Source: Sphaerolaimus hirsutus
Taxonomy: Eukaryota; Nematoda; Chromadorea; Monhysterida; Sphaerolaimidae
DNA: 64,000 nt
NCBI GenBank assembly: GCA_964036195.1
Contig: OZ038451.1
Location: 28,785,927 to 28,849,926, forward strand
Direction: 5' to 3'
The notes beneath the pieces are model-generated. The model had not been told where the DNA came from, did no database searches, and saw nothing but the letters and a program-made list of their open reading frames with translations. Below are positions 44,678 through 56,386 of this stretch, piece after piece (within the stretch, counting starts at the first letter, position 1; each line of letters starts with the position of its first letter). The translations under genes were made by a program, and so were the position numbers.

Positions 44678-45223
44678 GTTATTTATTTCCCTTTCTTCAT
44701 TTGAAAAAGTTGTTACTACTAGAGTACTCTGTATAGAGGTCATCTAAATCTTGATTTCTGTACTGTTTTTGTCACTATGCATTAATATGCATGATGCATC
44801 TATCTAGTACACCTAGTGTGAGTATTTTTGTTATTGCATTGCATAACAAATTGGTGTGGTAAAACTAAAACAGTTTTTTTTCTCACATAGCATTTCAAAA
44901 ATAACACAATAATGTAACAGGTCACAAGTTACACACTAGTGCATGCATGCATGCACGCACACCACACACAGACACATTCACACTGAAACACAAACAATCA
45001 AAAGCAAATGTGCAGACTGCCAGCGTGCACACGTCGTCTGCGTCGATCGGGGAGCCCTTGCAAAAGGAGGAATGCTGAAACACCCCGTGCAACATTTATT
45101 TAGCCTGGCAGGTTTTATGTAGCCTGACACAATAGGCTTTTGTTCCATTGGGGGATGGTCCGGCCGTAAAGTAAACCCGGCCGTAAAGTAGAGGGTGCTA
45201 CTTTAGGCCGGGCATCATTCCGG
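44678..45223. other. No gene recognised
   Basis: Low-copy DNA with a short CATGCATGCATGCACGCAC simple repeat at about 44942-44960. Confidence 0.35.
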
Positions 45224-46627
45224 CAGAGTTGTTAAAAGTACTGAACTTTTTTTCAAAGAAAAAGTAAACGTCAAGTATTTTATTTTTAGTCACAATGAGT
45301 ACAGAAAACGTAAAGTAAATTTTTTCTTCTTTTACGCTGTGTAAAAAGTGAGTAAACGTGCAAATACTCAGGGAAAGCGTAAAAGTAATAAATTTTTTGA
45401 TTTTGTACCTAGGAAAACGTAAAAATAAATATAGGTGAAAGCGAGAGTCGTCGCTATCCCTACTAGTGATGGAAAAGCGCCAGAAAAAATGGCGCCAGGC
45501 GCCAAGGGCGCCATGGCGCCATTCGGAAAGTGGGCGCCAAGCGCCAAGGGCGCCACAGAAAAAGGGCGCCAGGCGCCAAGGGCGCCATGGCGCCATTCAG
45601 AAAGTGGGCGCCAGGCGCCAGGGGCGCCACGGAAAGAGGGCGCCAAGCGCCAAGGGCGCCATGGCGCCATTTGGACAATAGGGCGCCAGGCGCCAAGGGC
45701 GCCAGGATAAAAAAGTGCCTACAACACCATGTGTGTGCTAAAAATGTTTCTACAGCACCACTGTACGCGCATTCACTTCTTAATTCGCGTTCTCCAGGAT
45801 GTAATGAACAAAAACAAGGCTAGCAACAATTTTTTTTGCATAAAATCCACATGACGAATTCAAACGCAATGGAAATTGTCATTTGACAACAATCCATTCA
45901 TTACAAATAGACCTTTCCAAACAATGTTTCCTAATTGCAACGATTTAAATCCGTTTATTTATGATTTTGCAAGTTAACGATCCATCATTCTTGTCTTCTG
46001 ATCCGTCGGACAGATCTGATGAACCGTTGGACGAAAGATTTCCACCCACTCACACCACTCCGTCCATTTTTCTGGCGAATTCAGATCATCCACAGATGCG
46101 TTTTTTATTTCTTTTTCGTTTACACAGCACTCACCGTGAATTCCTGCTGGCGCCTTTTTGGCGCCCTTCTAAACCAGGGCGCCAGGCGCCAAGGGCGCCA
46201 CGGAAAAAGGGCGCCAAGCGCCAAGGGCGCCATGGCGCCTTTCAGAATGTGGGCGCCAGGCGCCAAGGGCGCCACAGAAAAAGGGCGCCAAGTGCCAATG
46301 GCGCCATGGCGCGGCGCCCTTTGGCGCCCTCAAATGGCGCCAGCGCCATGGCGCCATTCCATCACTAATCCCTGCCCATTGCGAATTCTATAATTTCCGT
46401 TGTTATTTTACGCTATTTTTTCAGCCGTTTATATTCGTGTGAGTGATTTTTTGCTTTTTATGCACTCAAAAAATGTTCTCAATGATGTTTTCTGTACTCG
46501 CGTACTTTCAAAAAGTACGCGAGTAAGGGAGTACCGGTATTTTTTCGGGAGGAAACGTAAACGTATTTACGCAGCACTCGAGTATACGTATTTATCGAGT
46601 AAACGTAAATACGTTTGTACAACTATG
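45224..46627. mobile_element. CAGAGTTGTT-family element hosting a GGCGCC-word element
   Basis: The ends are CAGAGTTGTTAAAAGTACTG and GTTTGTACAACTATG. The flanking 8-mers CATTCCGG and CCTTACGG match at 6 of 8. Edge words are ACGTAAAGTA and AAACGTAAACG. The interior from 45464 to 46367 is a separate insertion. Confidence 0.8.
45464..46367. mobile_element. hAT-like element with GGCGCCAAGGGCGCC words, 8-bp TSD
   Basis: The ends are TAGTGATGGAAAAGCGCC and GCGCCATTCCATCACTA. The flanks ATCCCTAC and ATCCCTGC match at 7 of 8. Both edges (45473-45705 and 46180-46360) are arrays of GCGCCAGGCGCCAAGGGC units, and the middle is ordinary AT-rich DNA. Many overlapping open frames on both strands (Ala/Pro/Arg-rich) are artefacts of this GC-rich word. 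A truncated copy begins at 63148. Confidence 0.85.
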
Positions 46628-47303
46628 CCTTACGGCCGGATTTACTTTGACACACTATGTACTGTGACACACTCAGCTAGGCACCATTTTTTAGGCCCCA
46701 TGTGACCCTTGGTGTTTAACACCCAGCTTCCCAGTGCAGCACAATGTCAGAATTGTTCCAAAAACATTGCTGCTGTATAAGTGCAATTAAGTGCAGCACT
46801 TGGCACTTAGTGCCTATCCTGAATCACCATCTGCCATGGTGCTGATAAGATAATCCATCATGGAGTGTAATCTTTACTATAAATATCACTGATACCATGA
46901 ACTGTGTCACCCCAGCAATGCATTTCGGGCTAATTAAATCTTGCCCCTGGTTGGTCATACCTGGGGCCACTGCATGATGCACAGGACTGGAGTTTCAGCA
47001 GATTACTCTCCAGATTCACACAGCACTTGCGTGAGTCACATGGGTCTATTGATGTTTATAAATTTATGTTTTTGTTGGATTTTTCCTGAGTGTCACATGC
47101 TGTCATTCTGTTTTTGCTATTTTTCTTATCACTAGTACACAGGTACAACATGATAAGCATTTCATGAGATCAGGGATTGATTTTTATAAAAAATTGAAAA
47201 TATTTATAGAGATAAATACTAAAATTTTATGTTTATGGTTAAATGCATATCTTTGCAGGCATTTTCCAAAGACTTGATTACTTCATTTCTTCTAATAAAC
47301 TTG
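46628..47303. other. No gene recognised; weak exon-like stretch
   Basis: 46975-47034 has a short open stretch ending at a CACTTGC/GTGAGT donor. It lacks a convincing acceptor or homology and was not called as an exon. Confidence 0.3.
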
Positions 47304-48506
47304 TATTAGGTTGTAAATTAATGAAGTGTCTTTTTTCGATTTCATACAAATATACATTTGTGCATCCCACATTCTTTTGTACGTTGACCGATTTTGATGC
47401 CATTTGAGTATGTTGGGGTTTGGGGTCTGGGCTATGAAGAAATGTTTTTGTTTCCTCGAATAATCCCCCTGTCCCGAGATAAGGGGGGTCTATAAAAAGG
47501 TGGTCATTTTGCATGGCCGATCTACACATTCACTTTGAACCTTACTCACTCAGCCATTTCTTGGCCAATTTGGATCGTTCGACACTTAAAATGATCAGCA
47601 CAACCAGTAGATTCCATTTTTGTGGTCGGATTAGTGATGTCTAAATTACGTATGCCGATTTGACCCAGTTTTTAAACACCAAAAATAAATTTTTCTAAAC
47701 ATGCTATCATATACTTTAGACAATGGGGATTCATATACCAAAAAAATTATTTCAATATCTCTTTCCAATCAAAAGTAATAGAACTTAAAACTTCCGCCTC
47801 CCATACATGTAAATAACTAATCAAGAACGATGAATACAGATAACCTGAGCATAGAAATGAAACTTACAGGTTTTTGTGATCATTTTAAGTGTTTATTGGT
47901 GGAAATTGGCTGAGAAATGGCCGAGATATGGATTTCTGAAGTCACATGCATTTGCTCGTCACGCAGATTTTTCTATTTATTGTTGGGAGGCGAATGTTTA
48001 AAGTGATATAACTTTTGACTGGAGAGAGATATTGAAAAAAATTTTGGGCCAGATTTATTTTTTTTGTCTATAGTATATGATAGCAACTTCAAAAAGTCGT
48101 CTTGAAAAATTATAATTACGATTATTTTTCATGTTCAAAAACCGGGTCAAATCGGCATACGGGATTAAGACATCACTAACTCGACCACAAAAATTGAATA
48201 TGCGGATTGTCCTGGTTATTTTAAGTGTTGAACGATCCGAATCGGCCCAGAAATGGCTGAGTTATTAAGCTTCAAAGTCAATGTGCATATTGGCCACGTA
48301 AAATGACAACCTTTTTATAGACCCCCCTTATCTCGGGACTGGGGGATTATTTGAGCAAACAAAAAGATTTCATCATAGCCCAGACCCCAAACCACAACAT
48401 ACTCAAATGGCATCAAAATCGGTCAACGTACAACACAATGGAAAGCACAAATGTATATTTGTATGAGATGGCGAAAAAAGACACTTCATTAGTTTACAAC
48501 CTAATA
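47304..48506. mobile_element. 1.2-kb foldback element TATTAGGTTGTAAA...TTTACAACCTAATA
   Basis: The two halves mirror each other around about 47905. Shared blocks include TGCCATTTGAGTATGTTG, CCGAGATAAGGGGGGTC and TCATTTTAAGTGT. Both ends carry outer TA. Decayed pieces of the same family lie in 5236-5430 and 60400-61020. Confidence 0.8.
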
Positions 48507-49030
48507 TTTATACTCATAGTATGGGCACATAAAATATAATGGCTGGTTTTGGCTTTTTTCAATAGACTCCAATTATGCCAGGCAGGAATTATGTTGAGTG
48601 CCAAAACAAAAAAAGCTGAAAAATGGATGATGGAAGTCAGTTGTTCGAAAATTCCAGAGTCAGAAGCTCTATTTGTTTCATATATTGTTATGTTTGTATT
48701 GATGCTTTAGAATTAAAATGTTGCTGTTTAAGTTTTATAAAAATAAATAATAAAAATTTTTAATGACAAATGTGTGAAAAACATTTTTAATGGAATTACA
48801 CTCTGATAGAATGGCACTTTCTGAATGGCAGTCTCTAGTAGAATGGCATGAAATGGCAATTACAAATAGAACAGCTGTTCAAATGTCAATGAAAAAGTGC
48901 ATGACCTATTTTTCTTATATCAGGGTAAATATGGTAAATTGAGAGGTTTTGTGAGATTACATTTTCCTTTTTTTTTAAATGCTTATCATGATTCACAAAA
49001 TGTTACAAAACCAAAAAAAATTCCACACAG
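48507..49030. other. No gene recognised; decayed MITE pieces
   Basis: 48790-48940 holds TAGAATGGCA words and AATATGGTAAATT, a decayed TAATAGAACGGCA-flavour MITE. The rest is AT-rich. Confidence 0.4.
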
Positions 49031-49079
49031 CTTTACCTGGCAAAGATGACTGTCAGTGGCCTGAGTTTGCTCCACACAG
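49031..49079 (+). CDS. Two-CTLD gene, first recognised exon
   Basis: 49 bases lie between TTCCACACAG and CACACAG/GTAAGT. In the frame that joins the next exon it reads LPGKDDCQWPEFAPH, entering in phase 1 and leaving in phase 2. It supplies an N-terminal cysteine just before the first lectin-like domain. Exons carrying the start codon and signal peptide were not found. The other two frames fail at the join to the next exon. Confidence 0.6.
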
Positions 49080-49486
49080 GTAAGTGCGATGAGATTCATT
49101 TTGAAAAACAAATTTTTCATCAAGATAGTGCACTGCACTGAATTAGAAATAAGCTAAATACTATTGTAGCTATTTGTACCTCAATGGTACAAGTGTTATC
49201 CACCAATGTGACATAAATGATTTTATTTTGCACATCATTTTTGCACTGAATTGTAATCAATCAAAACACGAAAATTAGCCATTCATTCAGCTGTACACAT
49301 TTCAAATTCAGTGCACTTGGTGCGCAATGCACATGCATGCCAAATTTAAATTATATCATTTCTTCAATATCACCATATTTTGTATTGTGTCATATGAAGA
49401 GGGTCTAAAAAGAAACGGAGAAACATTATCACTCAAAGGTGGTGCTTTTAAACGATTTAAGAGCCAAGTGTTTTTTCAGCTCAACT

Positions 49487-49883
49487 TACCGTATTTCTCC
49501 GTGTAAAGCACCCGGGTGCTATACAAAATTGAGACCCTTTGCAGCAACCTTTTTTTAAACTTGTATAACACCCGGGTGTTATGTCAGAGGGTGTAATACA
49601 CGGAAACATATCGAGTGTAAATATGCGTGCTTGCGTTTTCTATTTAGGATACAAGTCCCTACATATTTAGGCTTTTTTTAGTTCCCAGTGTGCACCAATT
49701 CAATGGAAATTGCGTGCCGCAGAATTACAATGAGTGGTGCGTGCCACGCACAATATTTAAGCAATTCAAATTGGATGATATTTTTGAAACCTAGCATAGC
49801 ACCCCGGGGGTGCTATGCAGCTGTGTAACACCCCGGGTGTTGTGCACGGGGGGGGGGGGTCCTTTACACGGAGAAATACGGTA
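49487..49883. mobile_element. TACCGTATT-family MITE, CCGTGTAAAGCACCC flavour
   Basis: It begins TACCGTATTTCTCCGTGTAA and ends TTACACGGAGAAATACGGTA. The internal units are GTGCTATACAAAA-like and GGGTGCTATG/CACCCGGGTG. It lies in an intron of the lectin gene. Confidence 0.85.
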
Positions 49884-50364
49884 CTGACACAATTGAAAAG
49901 AGGCTGTATTTTGATACCAATTTTAAAAAAAGAACTTTTTAGATCCATTCACTTCACTGCATATATATTTTTGAAAATGGTTCCATATTTTTGTTTTTCT
50001 GTTTGCTATGCGTACACAGACCTTAACGCAGGTGTTTCAAATTTGTACCATTAATTAATCCAGATAAGGAGAAAGAAAAAGGAACTGATTTTTTCTACCC
50101 AAACCCAACATATGGGTGATTCAAATTGAGTGTGGCACCATTGCAAACTGTCTGCCCATGTTATCCTTTTTTAACAATCTACATTTTTTGTTGAGTAGTT
50201 TTGGCAGAGATTAATGAAATTTTTGATGATTTTTGATAAATGAAATGAAGTAACATTTTTCAAATGTATTCTAAATCTAAAAGAATAAAATCACAAATTG
50301 AGCATCTCTCAAATCATCAAAGAGTATATACATTGTGTATATTTACCATATACTCAATTTGAAG

Positions 50365-50780
50365 CACTAAGTACAATGAAAGTGGTGGCTATCATTTTCA
50401 TGGTGAACTACTAGCCCGAGCTTCAGATGGAACAGGCAAAGACGGTGACTATGGCAGTGTTGATAAGAAAAATTTCTGGACCTATTTTTCATGCATAAAT
50501 GCAAATTATGGTAGAGCAGCTGCAATTACTAGCAAGGGCATAGTGGAGTTTCTGGCTGGAGTTCAGAATTCACAGTTGAACATGACAAAAGAGAAAATTG
50601 CCAACCTCACAACTTATCAAGGGTATGGGTACTGTGCATTTGTGGATGCATGGACTACTGATCCAGGAGACCCAGCGAAAAAGGGTTATTGGGTACATAG
50701 GAGTACCCCGCATATGACAGAGATGGAATTGAGTCAACATAAAGGGAAGCACTATATACCTAAGGATGTGTGGGTTTCTG
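50365..50780 (+). CDS. Two-CTLD gene: first C-type-lectin-like domain, main exon
   Basis: The exon begins one base before ACT AAG TAC (phase 2 in) and ends TGGGTTTCTG/GTGTGT (phase 1 out), 138 full codons. It reads TKYNESGGYHFHGELL, later KNFWTYFSCINANYGR and AAAITSKGIVEFL, then GYWVHRSTPHM. The 'C....YGRAAAIts...e' block is the first conserved cysteine and helix-2 region of a CTLD. The acceptor has a weak pyrimidine tract. Reading on through the donor reaches a stop within a few codons. The minus-strand frame at 50570-50836 is a shadow. Confidence 0.8.
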
Positions 50781-50796
50781 GTGTGTTGTGTTATTA

Positions 50797-51220
50797 AGCC
50801 GGAATTACAGCTCAGCTGTGTTTGACGTGAAATCATGACGTCGTAAAATTGATTACATCAAAATAGACATAGGTACAGCGTTGAAATTTCAGAATTTGAT
50901 AGTTCTAGTAATTGTGTGTTATTTCCTTAAAAAAATTAAGAAAATAATTATTACTTGATAAGTTATTAATTTTACGTCAAAATTTACACATTCTACGTCA
51001 ACATTTCATGTCAAACATTTTACGTCACCAAAAATTTTTGACATTAAATTAATAACTACTGAAATAATGATCATTTGATAATTTTTTTTGGGACATTACA
51101 CACAATTACTAAAACTATATAATTCTGAAATTTCAATGCTGTACCTTTGTCTATTTTGATGTAATCAATTTTACGACGTCATCATTTCACGTCAAATGCC
51201 GCTGAGCTGTAATTCCGGCT
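50797..51220. mobile_element. Long-TIR element AGCCGGAATTACAGCTCAGC, 3-bp TTA TSD
   Basis: Arms of about 100 bases or more are inverted (TTGACGTGAAATCATGACG and its complement). TTA lies on both sides (50794-50796 and 51221-51223). A relative occupies 58535-59070, also with TTA. A TTA target is typical of PIF/Harbinger transposases, which is an inference. It sits 16 bases into the lectin intron. Confidence 0.8.
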
Positions 51221-51635
51221 TTATAGCCGATTATATAATATCCACTGGAAAGTCCCCCATGAAATGTCCCACCAGACAATAATAGTTGACTGCAACTTGT
51301 GGATTGTGCTGAAAATTTGATTAAAAAACATGTGTCTAGTACTAGAAATGTTTTCTTTTTAGATATTTGACTCACTCACAGCGATTTGCATGAACCACAA
51401 GTGTTTGAAGTGCATTTTTGTTCAGAATTACTTGCACCGGTAGCACCAGGCATATTAACACATCAAAATATTTTAGTGCATATGAAGTCGTGTATGACAA
51501 GCTGAGGGATTTTCTGAGATTTTTAAAAATATCAAAGAATATTACATTTATTTGTATCAAACTATATTTTGTCTGATTTTTCTCACAATAATTTGTAAAT
51601 ACTTAATGTAAATACTCTGTGATATCTCCATGCAG

Positions 51636-51749
51636 GTCATCCAAAAGGACATGACGATCACCAGTGTGCCTGCTATGGTATTGTGTCAAAAATGCTAGAA
51701 TCATGCCCCTGTGCGAGATGGGAGTGGGCCCTGTGTGAATACAGCCTAG
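51636..51749 (+). CDS. Two-CTLD gene: end of the first lectin-like domain
   Basis: The acceptor is CCATGCAG. Joined to the previous exon in phase 1 it reads (G)HPKGHDDHQCACYG, then MLESCPCARWEWALCEYSL. Paired cysteines and the final 'W.LCE' are the standard close of a CTLD. The usual calcium/sugar motif EPN is replaced here by HPK, so classic mannose binding is unlikely for this domain. The donor CAGCCTAG/GTTCGG is in phase 1, matching the next exon. Confidence 0.8.
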
Positions 51750-51848
51750 GTTCGGTAGAAAACACTTTTTATTAGGCAATGTAATTACCAGGTGTATTGA
51801 AACAAATAAATATAGGTCATTTAAGACTAAACCTATGTATTACAAATA

Positions 51849-52282
51849 TACCGTATTTCCTCGTAATACCCCCCAGGGGGTGATTGTTTCTGAGTGAGAA
51901 TTTTGAGGGGGGTATTTCGAGGGGGGGGGGGCTTATTGTTTCGCAAGAAATTTTTTGAACTGCCAGTACTAATTTGTAGTTTGTAACGTATGCAGACGTA
52001 AAAAATGCAACAATAAGCAGCATGTGTAAGAGTCTATAAACCTATATGAGTGTGTAGATAGTACATACCCTGTTCTAACGTAACACAAACATGGTTTTTA
52101 CCGTGTATTCTGCATTGACTGGATCACAAACCGCAGTATTCGCCATGTACATTCTCTGTACATTCAATTTAAGGGGGGGTATTTCGAGGGGGTGGGTAAT
52201 TATTTCATAGTCGCCATTTTGAGGGTCGGGGTATTTCGAGAGGGGGGATATTTCGAGGGAGGTATTTCGAGGAAATGCGGTA
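51849..52282. mobile_element. TACCGTATT-family MITE
   Basis: It begins TACCGTATTTCCTCGTAAT and ends TCGAGGAAATGCGGTA. It lies in an intron of the lectin gene. Confidence 0.8.
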
Positions 52283-52733
52283 GTTCAATCTACTAAGCTT
52301 CACTTAGCCATTCTCAATAGTTGACTGATGAGCTACCACAATCAAAATCAACCTGGCAAATTTGCGAATACAGGATTTTCTTCAATTATGTGAAGTTTCC
52401 TCCATTTCACTTTTTGCAATTTTTTGGTTAGGTACACACTTGAAACGCTGATCCACAAGACTTTATAAGGAGGGTCCAATCCAAGGTTTTAAATTGTATC
52501 TCTAAAATGCTTCCATGAGAAAATTTACTTCCTCAGTTCAAGACAATTCACAATTTTTAAAGGGCTGTTGTGAAGTTTATACGGTCCTGATGACAGCAAA
52601 ACCATGCATGTGAAATAATGGGCACAAAAATGTTTCTTCAATTTACTCTGAAAAATAACCCCCTGGGGTTATTTGAACCAAATACAGTAACCACGTTTGC
52701 TGTGCAAGGCCAATTGAATCCTCCACTTCGCAG

Positions 52734-52925
52734 AGGTGCCTTTTGGCTGCATCCCCCTGCCCAGTGAACCAGACCGGTGTTTCAGGTTGCAGCCTACTAA
52801 ACAGAGTAGGTATGTGAAACCAGCTGAAAGTAAAGATGCACTTCCCTATACATACTTGGACAGAAAAAATTGGAGGATTTATGATAAGAATGAGTACTTT
52901 GCAAGGCAGCTTTGTGTTTATTATG
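52734..52925 (+). CDS. Two-CTLD gene: start of the second lectin-like domain
   Basis: 64 codons after CACTTCGCAG, phase 1 in and out. It reads EVPFGCIPLPSEPDRCF, later TYLDRKNWRIYDKNEYF and ARQLCVYYG. The block before the YYG junction parallels DKKNFWTYFSCINANYG of the first domain, indicating a domain duplication. The donor TTATTATG/GTACAC is not strong, but the next exon completes GRLATID in frame. The 160-codon minus-strand frame at 52643-53125 is antisense and not supported. Confidence 0.75.
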
Positions 52926-52996
52926 GTACACTGTCTTTGCTTGGATTGTCGGGCATCTTTATGTAGCATACCTAGATGATTGGAACCCCATTGGAA

Positions 52997-53139
52997 GGGG
53001 CAGGCCTGATACGCACATCTGCCCGTTACGCACATTTGCAGTGGTGAAACAGGCGGTTTGCGCACAGGTGAAAAAACGGGCAAATGTGCGTAACGGGCAA
53101 ATGTGCGTAACAGGCAGATGTGCATATCAGTGCACCCCC
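52997..53139. mobile_element. Small inverted-repeat element (GATACGCACATCTGCCCG words)
   Basis: The arms CTGATACGCACATCTGCC and GGCAGATGTGCATATCAG face each other, with GGGCAAATGTGCGTAAC repeats between them. It is intronic in the lectin gene. The exact ends are uncertain. Confidence 0.6.
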
Positions 53140-53639
53140 GATTGTAATGGTGGAATATTCAAGATTCAAAAATTCAAAAAGTTTTTTTTTCCTGAATTTT
53201 TATTCTTTGTGTTGGAAATGCATGAATAAAGTCAAGAAAACTAAACATTTTGAATTTTGAAAAATTTGAAATTAAAAAATCTAGTGCAAAAATCGAAAAT
53301 TTCAAGAGTACAAAAACATGAAAATTTGGAAACTAAATTAACAAAAAAAAAAAAGAAATTTCAAGGCTTAGAAGAAATATTTTACAGGCCAGCGGGTCAA
53401 AGCCCAGCCAGAGCAACTGATAAAATGAAACCACTGCAACAGTGGAATTTAGAGAGTACTACTCAATGGTTGGGTAAAAAAGGGTTACTTTTTGAATAAG
53501 GTTATAATACAAGGCTTATACATTGACAGTGATGTTACACACTGTAGAAGTATGTGGGAGCACATTGGCTGGATATTATATACTACACTAACATATCATG
53601 GCTTTTTGTTGCAGAATAGCATTAACAAATGGAAGGTTT

Positions 53640-54097
53640 TACCGTATTTCCTCGAAATACCCCCCGGGGGGTGATTGTTTCATAGTGGTCTCGAGAGGGG
53701 GGGGGTTAAACGAGGGGGGGGGGTATTTCGAGGGGGGGGGTTATTGTTTCACAAGAAAATTTTTGAAAACCAAGTACGAAATTGTCGTCTGAAACGTACG
53801 CAGACGTCGAAAAATGCAACAAAAACCGCCATTTATAAGGTTCTGTAGACTAATATTAGTATGTAGATGGTATGTACACTGTTCTAACGTGACACCGACA
53901 TTGTTTTAACGTGTGTTCTGCAGTACACTGAACACAAACTACAGTTATTGTCATGTACGTTCCCTTTACACTCAATTTGGGGGGGGGGTATTTCGAGGGG
54001 GGGGTGATTGTTTCATAGTGGTCTCGAGAGGGGGGGGGTCAAACGAGGGGGGGGGGGGGTATTTCAAGGGGGGGGGGTATTTCGAGGAAATACGGTA
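53640..54097. mobile_element. TACCGTATT-family MITE
   Basis: It begins TACCGTATTTCCTCGAAAT and ends TTTCGAGGAAATACGGTA. It is nearly the same as 36406-36865. It lies in the intron between lectin exons at 52925 and 54449. Confidence 0.85.
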
Positions 54098-54448
54098 CAT
54101 TAAAATGACTCAAGCAAATGAAAACGACTACCAATAGTAATTTGTATGTGACAGTGCATGCTTTTGCTTACATGAAAAAAATTGAAAAATACCTAGGCAT
54201 AAACTAAAATGTACTAAAATTTTGCCTGAGGTTTTTTGAAAAGATAGGTTTTGATGCTCAGTTAAAAAACCCTTGAAAAAAACCACCAGCCATCCCTACA
54301 AATTGCAACTTTACTCATAAAGTTGTGCCATTGTGGGAGCAGTAACATTATGCCTAACACTGAACTTTTTCAGCCAAATCAAACTATTTACATTTTCTCT
54401 AATCAATTACATTGAAACACAAATGGGAGTGCCACGGGATGACCCCAG

Positions 54449-54661
54449 GACGCCTGGCCACCATTGACACTGAAGATGCAATGGCCTTGGCTCAAGAATT
54501 AATCAAGTACAGATTGCCAGGCAATGAAAAAGAGTGTGTTATGGTAGATGGAGGACCTTATAAAGGGGGTGGCGGCGTAAATGAAGGAATTAGTGGCTCT
54601 AATGACAGAAGTGATTGGTATGCCGCAGGTCGAATAATGAATCACAAGTTCTGGGAAACAG
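54449..54661 (+). CDS. Two-CTLD gene: middle of the second lectin-like domain
   Basis: 71 codons after a GACCCCAG acceptor, phase 1 in and out. It reads RLATIDTEDAMALAQEL, then CVMVDGGPYKGGGG and later DWYAAGRIMNHKFWET. 'GRLATIDTED' is the characteristic CTLD helix-2 start. The frame is also open upstream as KHKWECHGMTPG to 54412, so a later-start reading is possible, but only the acceptor at 54448 fits the phase of the previous exon. Confidence 0.8.
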
Positions 54662-54934
54662 GTATGAGGGTTTACAACAAAAATGCTTTAAAAGTGCTCA
54701 TTAAAAGTGCTTTAAAAAATTCATCAGTAATTTCAGAATATTGACAAACTAGCAGTAATTGAAACATTGTCAAGTTCTTGTGTGCAACAGGGGTCTCTAA
54801 TGGGGGGGGGGGTCTGCCCCCTCCCAATTTAGACAGCTATTTATCTATGACCCTGTGCCAGCTCACAGTGTGTCTGTTTTTAAAAAGTCTGCGCCCATTT
54901 TTTGTCAATACCACAATTTTCATGGTGTTTTTAG

Positions 54935-55766
54935 CACAGTTGTTAATGCATATTTACTTTTACTCAAAAAGTACGCATACTCGAGTAGCGAGTAAATACG
55001 CACACGCATACTTTGAGAAAAGTATCTGTACTCGACTTAACGCTTACTTTTTGAGAGTACTCGCGTACAGTAGAGTAATTCTTAGGGGCACAGAAAGAGT
55101 ATTTTTGCCATAAGAGATCCTGCTTTTCATAAAGAATGCTAATTAAATTTAAGAAAACACCTTTATGTCGTCCAGTCGTCCATTGATAATGCTCCCTTCT
55201 ACATTTTCCAGTAATAAAAGGTAATTTTACTCACTTTTATGCACTCCTGAAAAAAAATACTCGCATTTACACTTTCTGGGAAAACAAGTATTTTACTCTC
55301 ATTTACTTGTGAGCAGGGTTGGTTTTATAAAAATTCATTTTAGTAAAATTGTATACAAATTGTATAAAAATTGTATTTTATTTTTATTTTATTCTTCAAT
55401 TTTCCATTTTATTTTTATTTTATTCTTCGATTTTCCATTTTATTTATATTTTATTTATATTTTTTACTTGCGTTCGTGACCAGGATTAGTTTTTGTAAAA
55501 TTCATTTTAGTAAAATTGTATACAAAATGTATAAAAGTTGTATTTTATTTTTATTTTATTCACGTTTCGTTTTATTTTTTTTATTTTATTCTTCCATTTT
55601 CCATTTTATTTTTATTTTATTTTTATTTTTTTCTGAGATTTTGCCAACCCTGCTTGTGAGTAAAAAAAAATTTACTTTACGCTTTCTGTACTCAGAGGGT
55701 GAGTAAAAACAAAATACTTAACGCATATGCATACTTTGAAAAAGTTCAGTACTTTTAACAACGCTG
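54935..55766. mobile_element. CAGTTGTT/AACAACGCTG hAT-like element, 8-bp TSD
   Basis: A member of the CAGAGTTGTT family. It begins CACAGTTGTTAATGC and ends GTACTTTTAACAACGCTG. An exact 8-bp duplication GTTTTTAG lies at 54927-54934 and 55767-55774. It hosts 55314-55652. It is intronic in the lectin gene. Confidence 0.9.
55314..55652. mobile_element. Nested hAT-like MITE with TTTTATTTTTATTTT words, 8-bp TSD
   Basis: The ends are CAGGGTTGGTTTTATAAA and GAGATTTTGCCAACCCTG. An exact 8-bp duplication CTTGTGAG lies at 55306-55313 and 55653-55660. Same family as 19468-20533. The 111-codon open frame here is Phe-rich low complexity. Confidence 0.9.
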
Positions 55767-55905
55767 GTTTTTAGCAGTATTGAGAGCATTTTAAATGTTG
55801 CCTACAGACACAGTATAAATATATTTTACATTTTATGGCATTCTGCAGTTTTCTAAGCTGGAAAAAAACTGATATTTTAACATGGTAAATTATTTCTACT
55901 TATAG

Positions 55906-56052
55906 GAGAACCAAATAACGGCTACTATGACAAAGAGAATGGATGGGGTAATCAAGAAACATGTGCCTGCATCCAACAAAGTGACCAATTTGGAATACGT
56001 GACCAGGAATGTTCATTGACCTATAACTTTATAATCTGTGAACACAGAACAC
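55906..56052 (+). CDS. Two-CTLD gene: end of the second lectin-like domain with EPN motif
   Basis: The acceptor is ACTTATAG and the donor GAACAC/GTGAGT, phase 1 in and out. Joined to the previous exon it reads WETGEPNNGYYDKENG, then ETCACIQQSDQFGIRD and QECSLTYNFIICEHR. EPN is the calcium-site motif of mannose-type C-type lectins. The partner motif WND before the last cysteines is replaced by an IRD-like sequence, so sugar binding is plausible but uncertain. Confidence 0.85.
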
Positions 56053-56386
56053 GTGAGTGGTGTTTGCTGGCATATTAATGACGTGCCAAACATAAACTTA
56101 TGTAGTCACTAGATCATATTTAGCAGGGAACTCACCCATTCAAATCAGTGTCACTTTGTATTGTAATGTAATTCATGTAGTGTAATGTTGTATTGTATTG
56201 AAAAATGTAATTCTTGTGAATTTGTTATAACTTCTTGCATATTTAGCTACCATATTTGTCTTTATAGAAGAGTGTCTCCAATACAAGGGTGGGTAAAAAA
56301 GTTGACAAAAATATAAGGACACCCTTCTATTAGAAGAAATGTAGTAATTCCCCATTGTTGCTAATATTGTATTTTTGCATATGCAG

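Noticed and set aside
45198..46393. Many overlapping open frames of 60-135 codons on both strands
   Set aside because: They translate the GGCGCC word array (Ala/Pro/Arg/Gly repeats) and are open because the unit lacks stop codons.
52643..53125. 160-codon minus-strand open frame
   Set aside because: It is antisense to the lectin exon at 52734-52925, whose frame and phase are supported by its neighbours.
53391..53500. Possible lectin exon after a TTTTACAG acceptor
   Set aside because: The phase that would join the previous exon reaches a stop after about 13 codons. The acceptor at 54448 gives a better domain match (YYG-RLATID).
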